36,022 nt of DNA. Source: an uncultured Clostridium sp. Its GTDB lineage: Bacteria; Bacillota; Clostridia; TANB77; CAG-508. The stretch covers positions 1-36,022 of the forward strand of contig CAOKHI010000019.1 in NCBI GenBank assembly GCA_948468275.1, read 5' to 3'. Shown here piece after piece: positions 24,884 through 32,779 of the stretch (positions within the stretch are counted from its first letter, which is position 1; each line of letters starts with the position of its first letter). Position numbers and translations under genes: made by a program. The notes under the pieces are model-generated. The model did no database searches and was not told the DNA's origin. It worked only from the letters and a program-made list of their open reading frames with translations.

Positions 24884-26281
24884 ATGAAATTTGGTGTAAA
24901 AATAGTTATATCTGTTATAGCAATTATTTCAGTTATTTTCTCTATTGCAGGTATAGTAATCATAAAAAGTAATTTTGAACATTCATTTGAAAAAACAATT
25001 AATCAAAGTATAGATTCTCATACCTTAGAAAGATATGGAATAGAAAACAATATATCCACTAATATTGAGAAAAACGGAAACATATCAAGAGAAAAATTAA
25101 GCAGCTATGCAATTAGCCTTGTTTCATATTTAGGAAATGATAAAAAAATATCAATTTATATAGAAAATGAAAAGATATATTCTAACATTGACATAGATGA
25201 AAAAAGTTTAGCTTTTTTAAGTAAAGCAAATGATGTAAAATACACTATAAAAGATATAGAAAAGCAAAAATATATATTAGTATCTTCAAGTGTAGAGATA
25301 AATAGCCAAAGGATAATGCTTATTAGTAGATATGATATAACAGATATTTTTACAGAAAGGGATAGGCAGGTAGAGTTTTTTTATAAAGTAGATACTGCAG
25401 TTATTTTAATTTCATCTATTGTTATATGTATGTTAGCAGTATTTTTAACTATACCAATCAGAAAATTAAATGAAATGAGTAAAAAAATAACAAAAGGATA
25501 TTATAACGAAAGAGTAAATTTAAAATCAAATGATGAAATTGGAGAACTTGCCAAAAGTTTTAATAAAATGATAGAAACAATAGAAAATAAAATAAATGAA
25601 TTAGAACTTTCAGTAGAACAAAAAGAAGATTTTATTACAAACTTCACACATGAATTAAAGAATCCAATGACATCTATTATAGGTTATGCAGATATTTTGA
25701 AAAGTGGAAAATATGATAAAGAAACAAATATAAAGTCAGCAAATTATATATTTAATGAGGCAAAAAGATTAGAAACTTTAGCTCATAAATTAATGGACTT
25801 AATGGAACTTTCAAATGAAACTGTTAAATTAGAAAACATAAATGTAGTATGGTTTATGAATAATTTATATAAAGACATACACGAAAGTTTAGGAGATATA
25901 CAACTAAAAATAGATATAGAAGATGGATATATAAAGGCAGATAAAATATTACTAGAAGATTGTTTGAGAAATCTAATAGATAACAGTAAAAAAGCAAACC
26001 CAAAAGATAAAATCATAAGAGTAATAGGAAAAAAAGAAGAAAACAGATATAAGATTTCAGTAGAAGATAAAGGCTGTGGAATACCAAAAGAAGAAATACC
26101 TAGAATAGTAGAAGGTTTTTATATGGTAGATAAAGCAAGAGCGAGAGAAAATGGAAGAAATGGTATTGGACTTTCAATATGTGAAAAGATTGCTAAAATT
26201 CATAATACGAAACTTATCATTGAAAGTGAATTAAATAAAGGAACTTGTGTATCACTTTATCTGGAGGTGGAGAAATGCTAA
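24884..26281 (+). CDS. Sensor histidine kinase with HAMP domain
   Basis: The protein has 465 residues. A membrane helix (about 5-27) is followed by an extracytoplasmic sensor region (about 28-168) and a second helix (about 170-192). The HAMP domain follows (about 193-245), then HisKA with H256 in F-T-H-E-L-K-N-P, then HATPase_c with the N-box around 363-367 (N-L-I-D-N), D-K-G-C-G-I-P and G-R-N-G-I-G-L-S. It phosphorylates the regulator encoded directly upstream. Start and upstream stop touch (TAA-ATG), showing translational coupling. The signal could be a peptide or ion sensed with help from the anchored proteins at 19743 and 26275. Confidence 0.92.
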   Translation: MKFGVKIVISVIAIISVIFSIAGIVIIKSNFEHSFEKTINQSIDSHTLERYGIENNISTNIEKNGNISREKLSSYAISLVSYLGNDKKISIYIENEKIYSNIDIDEKSLAFLSKANDVKYTIKDIEKQKYILVSSSVEINSQRIMLISRYDITDIFTERDRQVEFFYKVDTAVILISSIVICMLAVFLTIPIRKLNEMSKKITKGYYNERVNLKSNDEIGELAKSFNKMIETIENKINELELSVEQKEDFITNFTHELKNPMTSIIGYADILKSGKYDKETNIKSANYIFNEAKRLETLAHKLMDLMELSNETVKLENINVVWFMNNLYKDIHESLGDIQLKIDIEDGYIKADKILLEDCLRNLIDNSKKANPKDKIIRVIGKKEENRYKISVEDKGCGIPKEEIPRIVEGFYMVDKARARENGRNGIGLSICEKIAKIHNTKLIIESELNKGTCVSLYLEVEKC

Positions 26282-26997
26282 AAAATAAAACAGTTTTAAT
26301 ATATATATCACTTGTATTAATTATTGTATTTTCATTCGCCATTCCTAAAGTGATAACTAAAATTCAAGATGAAAAAATATTGTCTAATAAATATACTATA
26401 GATAAAAGGATGCAAACTTTAAATGAAAATACAAAATGGGTAAGTCTAATTGAAAAAGTATATAGTAAATATAATATGGATAAATATAATGTTCAAGTTT
26501 CAGATATTGTAAGTGCAACAGAAACAACAATAGTACAAGAAACAAAAGGCAATGTAGGTATTAAAATTAATGATGAAAATATAGATTACACATTAAATAA
26601 ATTTCAAGAGTTGATAAAACGAAATATTATAGGGCAAGATTTTTATAATCAGTTCTCATCTAAGTTTATTACTTATAGAATTTTGGATTATTACAATGAA
26701 AAGATAAAGTATAAGCAGGTAAAAATATTTATACAGGATTCGTTAAAGGAAGCTACCTCAAGTATAGAAATAGAAAATGAAACAAATAAAATCATAGCAT
26801 ATACAGTAAAGAAGGAATATGCTGCCATAACACAAGATATATTAGTAGAATATGCTAAATATTTAGACATATATAGTATATTTGATGATTGGGAATATAG
26901 AGATAATGAATTAAAATCTAAGGCATCAGGAATAAAAATAACAGCAAATATGGATGATAAATATACTTATGTAAAAATAGTTCCTGTTGGAGAATAA
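26275..26997 (+). CDS. Membrane-anchored extracytoplasmic protein, function unknown
   Basis: The protein has 240 residues from ATG 26275, which overlaps the end of the kinase gene (ATGCTAA) and is preceded by GGAGGTGG (26263-26269). A longer start at 26245 is less likely. The N-terminus is a membrane anchor (about 6-24) and the rest is a soluble alpha/beta domain without cysteines that I do not recognise. The overlap with the kinase gene suggests it works with the kinase, perhaps as an accessory sensor or inhibitor. This is inferred from position only. Confidence 0.7.
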   Translation: MLKNKTVLIYISLVLIIVFSFAIPKVITKIQDEKILSNKYTIDKRMQTLNENTKWVSLIEKVYSKYNMDKYNVQVSDIVSATETTIVQETKGNVGIKINDENIDYTLNKFQELIKRNIIGQDFYNQFSSKFITYRILDYYNEKIKYKQVKIFIQDSLKEATSSIEIENETNKIIAYTVKKEYAAITQDILVEYAKYLDIYSIFDDWEYRDNELKSKASGIKITANMDDKYTYVKIVPVGE

Positions 26998-27000
26998 AGA

Positions 27001-27022
27001 TGCTATAATCATCTAGACAACT
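27001..27022 (+). promoter_or_regulatory. Extended -10 promoter before the acetyltransferase gene
   Basis: TG-C-TATAAT (27001-27009) with a poor -35 (TTCCTG at 26981). The -10 and the following bases TCATCTAGACAACT match those of the promoter at 16079 except for one base. Confidence 0.45.
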
Positions 27023-27064
27023 TTACAATTTATATAACAAACTTAATGTAAGGAGAAATAAAAA

Positions 27065-27520
27065 ATGTTAGATAAAATAATTATAGAAGAAGTAAAAATA
27101 AGTGAATATGGAAGATTAAAGGATATTATAAATAAACAACAATTATATCATTATAATTTGAATGGACCATATAAGGAAAGATTTTTAAAGATAAATGAAA
27201 TAAATTTTCAACAATATATGAGTAAAAAGAATAAATCTATTACCTATGCTGCTATACAAGGAAATAGAATTATAGGTTTTGCTTCAGCTAATATAAATAA
27301 TCATAATGAAGGATATGTTGAAGATTTATTTATAGAAGAACAATATAGAAATAATTCGATAGGGAAAATATTATTTAAAACTTTATTAGATTGGCTAAAG
27401 GAAAATTTTGCACAAACAGTAGAAGTTCATATTTCAAGTGGAAATGAATCTGTAATAGAATTTTATGAAAAATATGGTTTTAGAAAAACAGGATATACTA
27501 TGATGAAGTTAAATAAATAA
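27065..27520 (+). CDS. GNAT-family N-acetyltransferase
   Basis: The protein has 151 residues with an AAGGAG ribosome site. It shows the GNAT fold: a beta strand I-I-G-F-A-S-A, then V-E-D-L-F-I followed by the acetyl-CoA loop Q-Y-R-N-N-S-I-G-K (a variant of R/QxxGxG/A), the helix L-F-K-T-L-L-D-W, and the C-terminal V-I-E-F-Y-E-K-Y-G-F-R motif. It transfers an acetyl group from acetyl-CoA to an unidentified amine. It is a stand-alone gene behind its own promoter. Confidence 0.85.
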   Translation: MLDKIIIEEVKISEYGRLKDIINKQQLYHYNLNGPYKERFLKINEINFQQYMSKKNKSITYAAIQGNRIIGFASANINNHNEGYVEDLFIEEQYRNNSIGKILFKTLLDWLKENFAQTVEVHISSGNESVIEFYEKYGFRKTGYTMMKLNK

Positions 27521-27944
27521 AAAACGTTTTAATTTATTGTTAGATAAGTAAGCGATAACTTACTATAAGTAGGGCAAAAGTATGTATAAAATTTAAGAAA
27601 ATACAAAAAAATACATTAATTTAGTTTAAAAAAATAGCAAAAATAATTAAATGCATATAAAAAATCTTTTACTAAATTCATAAATATATGTAAATATTTT
27701 GAAAAGAAAAATTGTTATATTTTGTAAAGATATAGCAATTTTTTGTATAAATTTAAAAAGTTTTCAAAAATTTTCCGACTATTTATAAAGTGGTGACATA
27801 TACCTAGAAGGAAGACAAATTAGTAATAAAAATTTTTAAAACTAATAAACTTAAACATAAGCTGTTAGAAAGGTAAGAGCTTTACATATTACTTATGCAG
27901 TTGTAAGCAGACTGTAAACATCTAAATTTGAGAGGTATAAAATT
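27521..27944 (+). other. 424-bp gene-free stretch before the recombinase genes
   Basis: It holds a weak 6-bp hairpin (27547-27564), the terminator at 27707 and an AT-rich leader. I saw no reading frame I trust on either strand. The last ~100 bp, with GAGCTTTACATA and GCAGTTGTAAGCAGACTG, are less AT-biased and may be a regulatory leader of the TnpW-recombinase unit. Confidence 0.5.
27707..27746 (+). terminator. Intrinsic terminator upstream of the recombinase unit
   Basis: A 14-bp stem (AAAAATTGTTATAT at 27707-27720, partner 27730-27743 with one G-T pair) ends in a T run. Confidence 0.75.
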
Positions 27945-28106
27945 TTGAAGGAACAAAACAAGATAAGCAAATACTTATTAAATACAAAGAATCCATATCA
28001 AATAAAAGTCGGAGATACCATCGTAGAAATGGAATATTCAGATACAAACAAAACATTTAATAAATGTATGGTAAACATTTTGAAACAAATATACAAAATA
28101 GGCTGA
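27945..28106 (+). CDS. TnpW-like transposon protein (53 aa)
   Basis: The frame runs from TTG 27945 to TGA 28106, with AGAGG 9 bp before the start. The central Y-Q-I-K-V-G-D-T-I-V-E-M-E-Y-S and following helix (T-F-N-K-C-M-V-N-I-L-K-Q-I-Y) fit the short TnpW-type proteins that precede large serine recombinases of Tn4451/Tn5397-like elements. Their role is not established. It is followed 50 bp later by the recombinase. The CGG at 28010 straddles two codons here (GTC-GGA), as in other normal genes of the window. Confidence 0.6.
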   Translation: MKEQNKISKYLLNTKNPYQIKVGDTIVEMEYSDTNKTFNKCMVNILKQIYKIG

Positions 28107-28156
28107 CATTTGCTATTGAGCACGTTACAATATACGAGAAGGGAGGTAAAAATTTA

Positions 28157-29870
28157 ATGGCAGGAAGAAAATCAAAGTATTCTTCTAACGAAAATAATAC
28201 TATAAAAAATAAGATATGGTCTGTTGCATTATATATAAGGCTTTCACAAGAAGATGAAGATAATCGGCAAAGAAAAGCAGGAAAGTAATAGTGTAACAAG
28301 CCAAAAAACATTGCTAAATGAATTCATAGAAGAACATGATGATTTGATAGTTTATGATACATATATAGATGATGGGTTTACAGGAACAGATTTTAATAGA
28401 CCATCATTCCAAAGATTACTAGAAGATATGAGAAATGGAAATATTAACTGTGTTATTGTAAAAGATTTATCAAGACTTGGAAGAAATTATATAGAAGTTG
28501 GAAATTATATAGAGCAAGTCTTTCCATTATTTAATATAAGATTTATTGCCATTAATGATTTTGTAGATAGTTTTAAAAATCCATCAAGTACAAATACAAT
28601 TTTAGTACCATTTAAAAACTTAATAAATGATGAATACTGTAGAGATACATCAATAAAAATTAGAACATCATTAAATGGAAAAAAGAAAAAAGGAGAGTTC
28701 ATAGGAGCATTTCCATCTTATGGATATATCAAAGATCCAAAAGATAAGCATAAATTAATAATTGACGAAAGTGTTGCAAACATTATAAGAAATATATTTG
28801 ATTGGAATGTAAATGAAGGATTAGGAAAAATAGCAATATGCCACAGACTAAATGATTTAGGAATATTAAATCCTACAGGACATAAAAAACTAGAATTAGG
28901 ACAAAATTACAATAATTATGCAATACAAGATAATACATATACTTGGACACCTTCTACAGTACGAAATATTTTAAATAATGAAGTATATATAGGTAATACA
29001 GTTCAAGGAAAAAGAAGAACAAAAAGCTATAAAGTGCATAAAGTAGAACAAGTGCCAGAGGAAGAATGGGTAAGGGTAGAAAATACCCATAAGGCTATTA
29101 TTGATAAAGAAATCTTTGAAAAAGCACAAGAACTGAGCAAAAGAGATACAAAGGTATCACAGAAGACTAAAGAGTTATCAATATGGGCAGGTTTTCTAAA
29201 ATGTGTAGATTGCAAAAGAGCAATGAATAAGAAAAGTAGCACAAATAAAAGTGGAAGTAAGTATGAATATTATATTTGTAGTACATATAGAAAAAAATCA
29301 AACAACTTATGCACAAAGCATTCTATAAAAGTGGAAAATTTAGAAAAAGCAGTGTTAAAAGCTATTAATTTCCATATCGATTTACTAATTGATACAGAAG
29401 AAATTGTAAAACAGATAAATGATGTAGGGGCGAGCAGTGCTCGTCCGCAGATAATAGACAATATGATAATTACAAAACAAAATCAGATTTCCAAAATATC
29501 AAATTTTAAAAGAACATTATATGAAGATTGGAAGAATGAAGATATTACAAGAGAAGAATATTTAGAATATAAACAAAAATATGAAAATGACATTGAAAGG
29601 CTAAAGAGAAATATCGAAAGTTTAGAAAACGAAAAACAAAAGTATGAAAGTCAAGGCATAAGTAGTAATGAATGGATAGAAAAATTTAAAGAGCAAAAAG
29701 GAATTACAGAATTATCAAGAGATATTATGATGGAACTAATAGATTGCATATATGTAAAAGAAAATGGAGATATAAAAATAAAGTTTAAATTTGAAGATGA
29801 GTTTAAAAGATGTTTAGAATACATAGGGAATAACAAGAGTGTACTAGATAAACAAGTGGCAAATTTATAA
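28157..29870 (+). CDS. Large serine recombinase (TnpX/TndX type), needs +1 recoding at a CGG codon
   Basis: The protein has about 570 residues if the C at 28265 is skipped. Otherwise translation stops after 43 residues. The start ATG 28157 follows GGGAGGT. Domains: resolvase catalytic domain with nucleophile S30 in A-L-Y-I-R-L-S, V-K-D-L-S-R-L-G-R-N and D-G-F-T-G-T-D-F-N-R-P; recombinase domain (about 190-290) with T-P-S-T-V-R-N-I-L-N-N; a zinc ribbon (C-V-D-C ... Y-Y-I-C-S-T ... C) and a coiled coil (about 410-480). The site joins E-D-E-D-N, glycine from CGGC, K-E-K-Q-E-S-N-S-V. It catalyses integration and excision of the 15971-29887 element. Its last codons overlap the right 23-bp core. 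A GC-rich palindrome encodes V-G-A-S-S-A-R-P inside it. Confidence 0.88.
28265..28268 (+). other. CGGC +1 recoding site in the serine recombinase
   Basis: Codon 37 is an in-frame CGG. Zero frame stops at TAA seven codons later. Skipping the C gives GGC-AAA-GAA-AAG-CAG-GAA-AGT, in line with the conserved E-S-N-S stretch of these recombinases and an open frame to 29870. Confidence 0.8.
29424..29449 (+). repeat. GC-rich palindromic mini-repeat inside the recombinase gene
   Basis: GTAGGGGCGAGC, AGT, GCTCGTCCG forms an imperfect hairpin and stands out in base composition. Similar GTAGGGGCGA...CGCCCG palindromes are common dispersed repeats in bacterial genomes. Here it is read in frame as V-G-A-S-S-A-R-P between the zinc ribbon and the coiled coil. 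Confidence 0.5.
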
Positions 29871-29887
29871 CTTTAGTGTTGTTAAAA
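29865..29887 (+). repeat. Right copy of the 23-bp direct repeat (attR-like core)
   Basis: Identical to 15971-15993. It overlaps the recombinase stop (29868-29870) and runs straight into the PBP tail reading frame. Confidence 0.6.
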
Positions 29888-30186
29888 TTACCCAAGCAGG
29901 AGCGGTAGCAGCACCAGTAGGAGGGCAAGTATTATCAGAAGTATTGCCATATTTAGAACTAACTAAAGACAAACAAGAAGATGATGAAGTAATAGAAGAA
30001 ATAAGTATTCCTGAAATAAGAAATTTAAAATTATCAGAAGCAATAAAAATATTAAAAGAAGCGGGGCTAGAAATAGGAAATACATTTGAAGAAAACATAG
30101 ACAAAGATACAGCAGTAGTAAAAGAACAATTACCAAAACCAGGAATAAAAGTAAAAAAAGGTTCAAAAATTAGTGTAGAGCTCTAA
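29888..30186 (+). pseudogene. spoVD: Detached C-terminal tail of a SpoVD/PBP2-type penicillin-binding protein with a PASTA domain
   Basis: The frame reads T-Q-A-G-A-V-A-A-P-V-G-G-Q-V-L-S-E-V-L-P-Y-L-E-L, the usual end of the transpeptidase domain of class B PBPs, then an acidic linker and one PASTA domain (about 30005-30183) ending with a stop at 30184. It has no start codon with a ribosome site. It lies just before murE, exactly where spoVD/pbpB sits in the dcw cluster of Firmicutes. The remaining >80% of the gene is not in the window, so it must lie beyond the left end or be lost. Excision of the element(s) by the recombinase could rejoin it. Assignment as spoVD rather than pbpB is by position and uncertain. 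Confidence 0.75.
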
Positions 30187-30286
30187 AATAATTATAATAT
30201 AAAATACAAAAATGAAAAATTTACTATACAAAAAAGAATTTTAGCTATATAATAAATGCGTAAAAAAGAAATTGGAGGTTTCTTAT

Positions 30287-31771
30287 ATGAATTTAAAAGA
30301 AATAATAGTTGGAATTGAAGGAATAAAAGCAAAAGGAGATTTAGAAATAAACATAACAAATGTTGACTCAGATTCAAGAAATATACAAGAAAATGGTATG
30401 TTTGTAGCAATACATGGATTTGAAACAGATGGAATAGAATATATACCATCTGCAATAGAAAATGGAGCAAAAGTTATAATGGTAGACGAAAAAGTAGACC
30501 TAAAAAAAATAAATATACCACAAGAAATAACATTAATAGTAGTACCAGATACAAGAAAAGCCTTACCAATATGTGCATGTAACTTTTATGAAAACCCATC
30601 AAAAAAAATAAAATTAATAGGTGTAACAGGAACAAAAGGAAAAACAACAACAACATTTATGATAAAGAAAATACTAGAAAAGCAAGGTAAAAAGGTAGGA
30701 TTAATAGGAACAATTGCTACATATATCGGTGAAAAAATGATAGAAGAAAGTGCAAGAACAACACCAGAAAGCATAAAACTACAAAAAACATTTGCACAAA
30801 TGCTAGAAGAAAAAGTAGATGTAGTAGTTATGGAAGTATCATCACAAAGCCTAAAATTAGGAAGAGTAGATGGATGTGACTTCGACATAGCAGTATTCAC
30901 AAATTTTTCACAAGAACATATAAGCAAAAACGAACATCCAGACATGGACGATTACTTTAATTCAAAACTAAAACTATTTAACATGTGTAAAACAGGATTT
31001 ACAAATGCAGACGATATATTTGGAGCAAAAGTTGCAAAACTTGCAAAAAATTGTGAAATAACAACATATGGAATAGACAATTTTTGTAATATACTTGCAA
31101 AAGACATAACAATAACAAACTCATATGTAGACTTTAAAGTAAAAATAGAAAGCAGAAATGAAAGAGTAAAAACATGTATACCAGGAAGATTTAGTGTATA
31201 TAATTCACTTGCTGCAATATGTGTATGCACAAAACTTGGTGCAAATGCAGAACAAATAAAGCAAGGACTAGAAGAAATAAGAGTTCCAGGAAGAAGTGAA
31301 TTAGTAGACAACAAAAAAGAACTAACAATAATGATAGACTATGCACACACACCAGAAAGCCTAGAAAGCATCTTACAAGCAGTAAAATCATACACTAAAG
31401 GAAGAGTAATATCTGTATTTGGATGTGGAGGTGACAGAGATCCTATAAAAAGACCACTAATGGGAGAAGTATCAGGCAGAGTAGCAGACTATACAATAAT
31501 TACAAGCGACAATCCAAGAACAGAAGAGCCAGATAGTATAATTTCAGAAATTGAAGTAGGAATAAAAAAGACTAAAGGGCAATATACATGTATTACAGAC
31601 AGAAAAGAAGCAATAAAACATGCTATAGGAATGGCAAATAAAAAAGACATAATAGTACTTGCAGGAAAAGGGCATGAACCATATCAAGAAATAAATCATA
31701 AAAAATACCCATTTGATGAAAGAATAATAGTAAAAGATATAATAAAAAATATGCCAAATAAAAATAAATAA
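30287..31771 (+). CDS. murE: UDP-N-acetylmuramoyl-tripeptide synthetase, meso-DAP type
   Basis: The protein has 494 residues from ATG 30287 (GGAGG at 30274-30278); a TTG at 30272 is discarded. It adds the third amino acid to UDP-MurNAc-dipeptide, using ATP, in the cytoplasm. Seen: P-loop G-V-T-G-T-K-G-K-T-T at 110-119 (approximately), E-V-S-S-Q-S-L, D-Y-A-H-T-P, G-C-G-G-D-R-D and D408-N-P-R411, the meso-diaminopimelate specificity motif. The upstream 100 bp contain a TATAAT at 30248-30253 with no good -35, a weak promoter candidate that may keep the cluster expressed despite the split PBP gene. Followed 11 bp later by mraY. Confidence 0.95.
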   Translation: MNLKEIIVGIEGIKAKGDLEINITNVDSDSRNIQENGMFVAIHGFETDGIEYIPSAIENGAKVIMVDEKVDLKKINIPQEITLIVVPDTRKALPICACNFYENPSKKIKLIGVTGTKGKTTTTFMIKKILEKQGKKVGLIGTIATYIGEKMIEESARTTPESIKLQKTFAQMLEEKVDVVVMEVSSQSLKLGRVDGCDFDIAVFTNFSQEHISKNEHPDMDDYFNSKLKLFNMCKTGFTNADDIFGAKVAKLAKNCEITTYGIDNFCNILAKDITITNSYVDFKVKIESRNERVKTCIPGRFSVYNSLAAICVCTKLGANAEQIKQGLEEIRVPGRSELVDNKKELTIMIDYAHTPESLESILQAVKSYTKGRVISVFGCGGDRDPIKRPLMGEVSGRVADYTIITSDNPRTEEPDSIISEIEVGIKKTKGQYTCITDRKEAIKHAIGMANKKDIIVLAGKGHEPYQEINHKKYPFDERIIVKDIIKNMPNKNK

Positions 31772-31782
31772 AGGGTGAGAAG

Positions 31783-32760
31783 ATGAATTTTCAGATAAAG
31801 ATATTACTTATGTCATTTATAGCAACTGTAATTTTAGGAATATTTATAATACCACTATTAAAAAAACTTAAAGTAGGTCAAATAGAAAGGCAAGAAGGAC
31901 CACAATCGCACCTATCTAAACAAGGAACACCAACAATGGGAGGAATAATAATAGCAATAGCAGTTGTAATTTTAGCAATATTTTTAGTATATGATTACTC
32001 AAAAACAGAATTACAAGTTGCAAAAAAATTAATTCCACTAGTATTTGTTAGTTTAGGATTTGGAATAATAGGTTGCATAGATGATGCTAAAAAGTTAATA
32101 TTTAAAAACACAAAAGGACTAAAACCAGCATATAAAATGCTAGGACTACTTGCAATAGCAGTAGCATATACTTTATATTTAATAAAAGGAACAGATGTAG
32201 GAACAGATACATATATACCATTTATAAAAACAACAATTAATTTACCAATATTTATATATATACCATTTGCAATATTTGTAATGCTTGCAACAACAAATGC
32301 AGTAAACTTAACAGATGGAGTAGACGGACTTTGCCCAACAATAGCAACAATAATAGTAACATGCTTAACAGTAATAGGAATAATATTAGACGTAAAAGAA
32401 GTAGTAATATTTGGAACAGTAGTAATAGGAGTATGTCTTGGATTTTTATTATTCAACATGCACCCCGCCAAAATATTTATGGGAGACACAGGATCATTAC
32501 TTTTAGGAGGAATTATTGCAGCATTAGCACTATACCTAAAAATGCCACTTATATTAATAATAATAGCACTAATACCTGTATTAGAAACAGTATCTGTAAT
32601 TTTACAAGTAGCATATTTTAAGAAAACAGGGAATAGAATATTAAAGATGGCACCACTTCATCATCATTTTGAACTATCAGGTTGGGGAGAAAACAAAGTA
32701 GTATCAATATTTAGTATAATAACCCTAATTCTTTGTATAATTGGATTAATATCAATATAA
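31783..32760 (+). CDS. mraY: Phospho-N-acetylmuramoyl-pentapeptide transferase
   Basis: The protein has 325 residues and about ten membrane helices. It forms lipid I from UDP-MurNAc-pentapeptide and undecaprenyl phosphate. Conserved motifs are present: I-D-D-A-K-K (first aspartate pair), N-L-T-D-G-V-D-G-L, M-G-D-T-G-S-L-L-L-G and P-L-H-H-H-F-E. Ribosome site AGGGTGAG. It is 11 bp after murE and 19 bp before ftsW. The murD gene that usually follows mraY in Firmicutes is absent here. Confidence 0.95.
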   Translation: MNFQIKILLMSFIATVILGIFIIPLLKKLKVGQIERQEGPQSHLSKQGTPTMGGIIIAIAVVILAIFLVYDYSKTELQVAKKLIPLVFVSLGFGIIGCIDDAKKLIFKNTKGLKPAYKMLGLLAIAVAYTLYLIKGTDVGTDTYIPFIKTTINLPIFIYIPFAIFVMLATTNAVNLTDGVDGLCPTIATIIVTCLTVIGIILDVKEVVIFGTVVIGVCLGFLLFNMHPAKIFMGDTGSLLLGGIIAALALYLKMPLILIIIALIPVLETVSVILQVAYFKKTGNRILKMAPLHHHFELSGWGENKVVSIFSIITLILCIIGLISI

Positions 32761-32779
32761 AATAAAGAAAGGAGAACTA

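Larger units (their letters stand above)
15971..29887 (+). mobile_element. Integrated element with a large serine recombinase (Tn4451/Tn5397-like), about 13.9 kb
   Basis: The region is bounded by the 23-bp direct repeats and has a TnpW-like gene and a large serine recombinase at its right end. It is inserted in, or accreted next to, a penicillin-binding protein gene whose tail follows directly at 29888. The recombinase remnant outside the left repeat suggests that an older related element sits immediately to the left, so the PBP gene may be split by two or more tandem elements. Boundaries are inferred from the repeats only. Confidence 0.5.

Noticed and set aside
18088..28268. Random sequencing errors as the cause of the four CGG frameshifts outside ftsW
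   Set aside because: Errors in such AT-rich DNA are expected mostly in A/T runs. Here every event is a C exactly at the codon boundary before a GGN glycine codon. Not fully excluded without reads.
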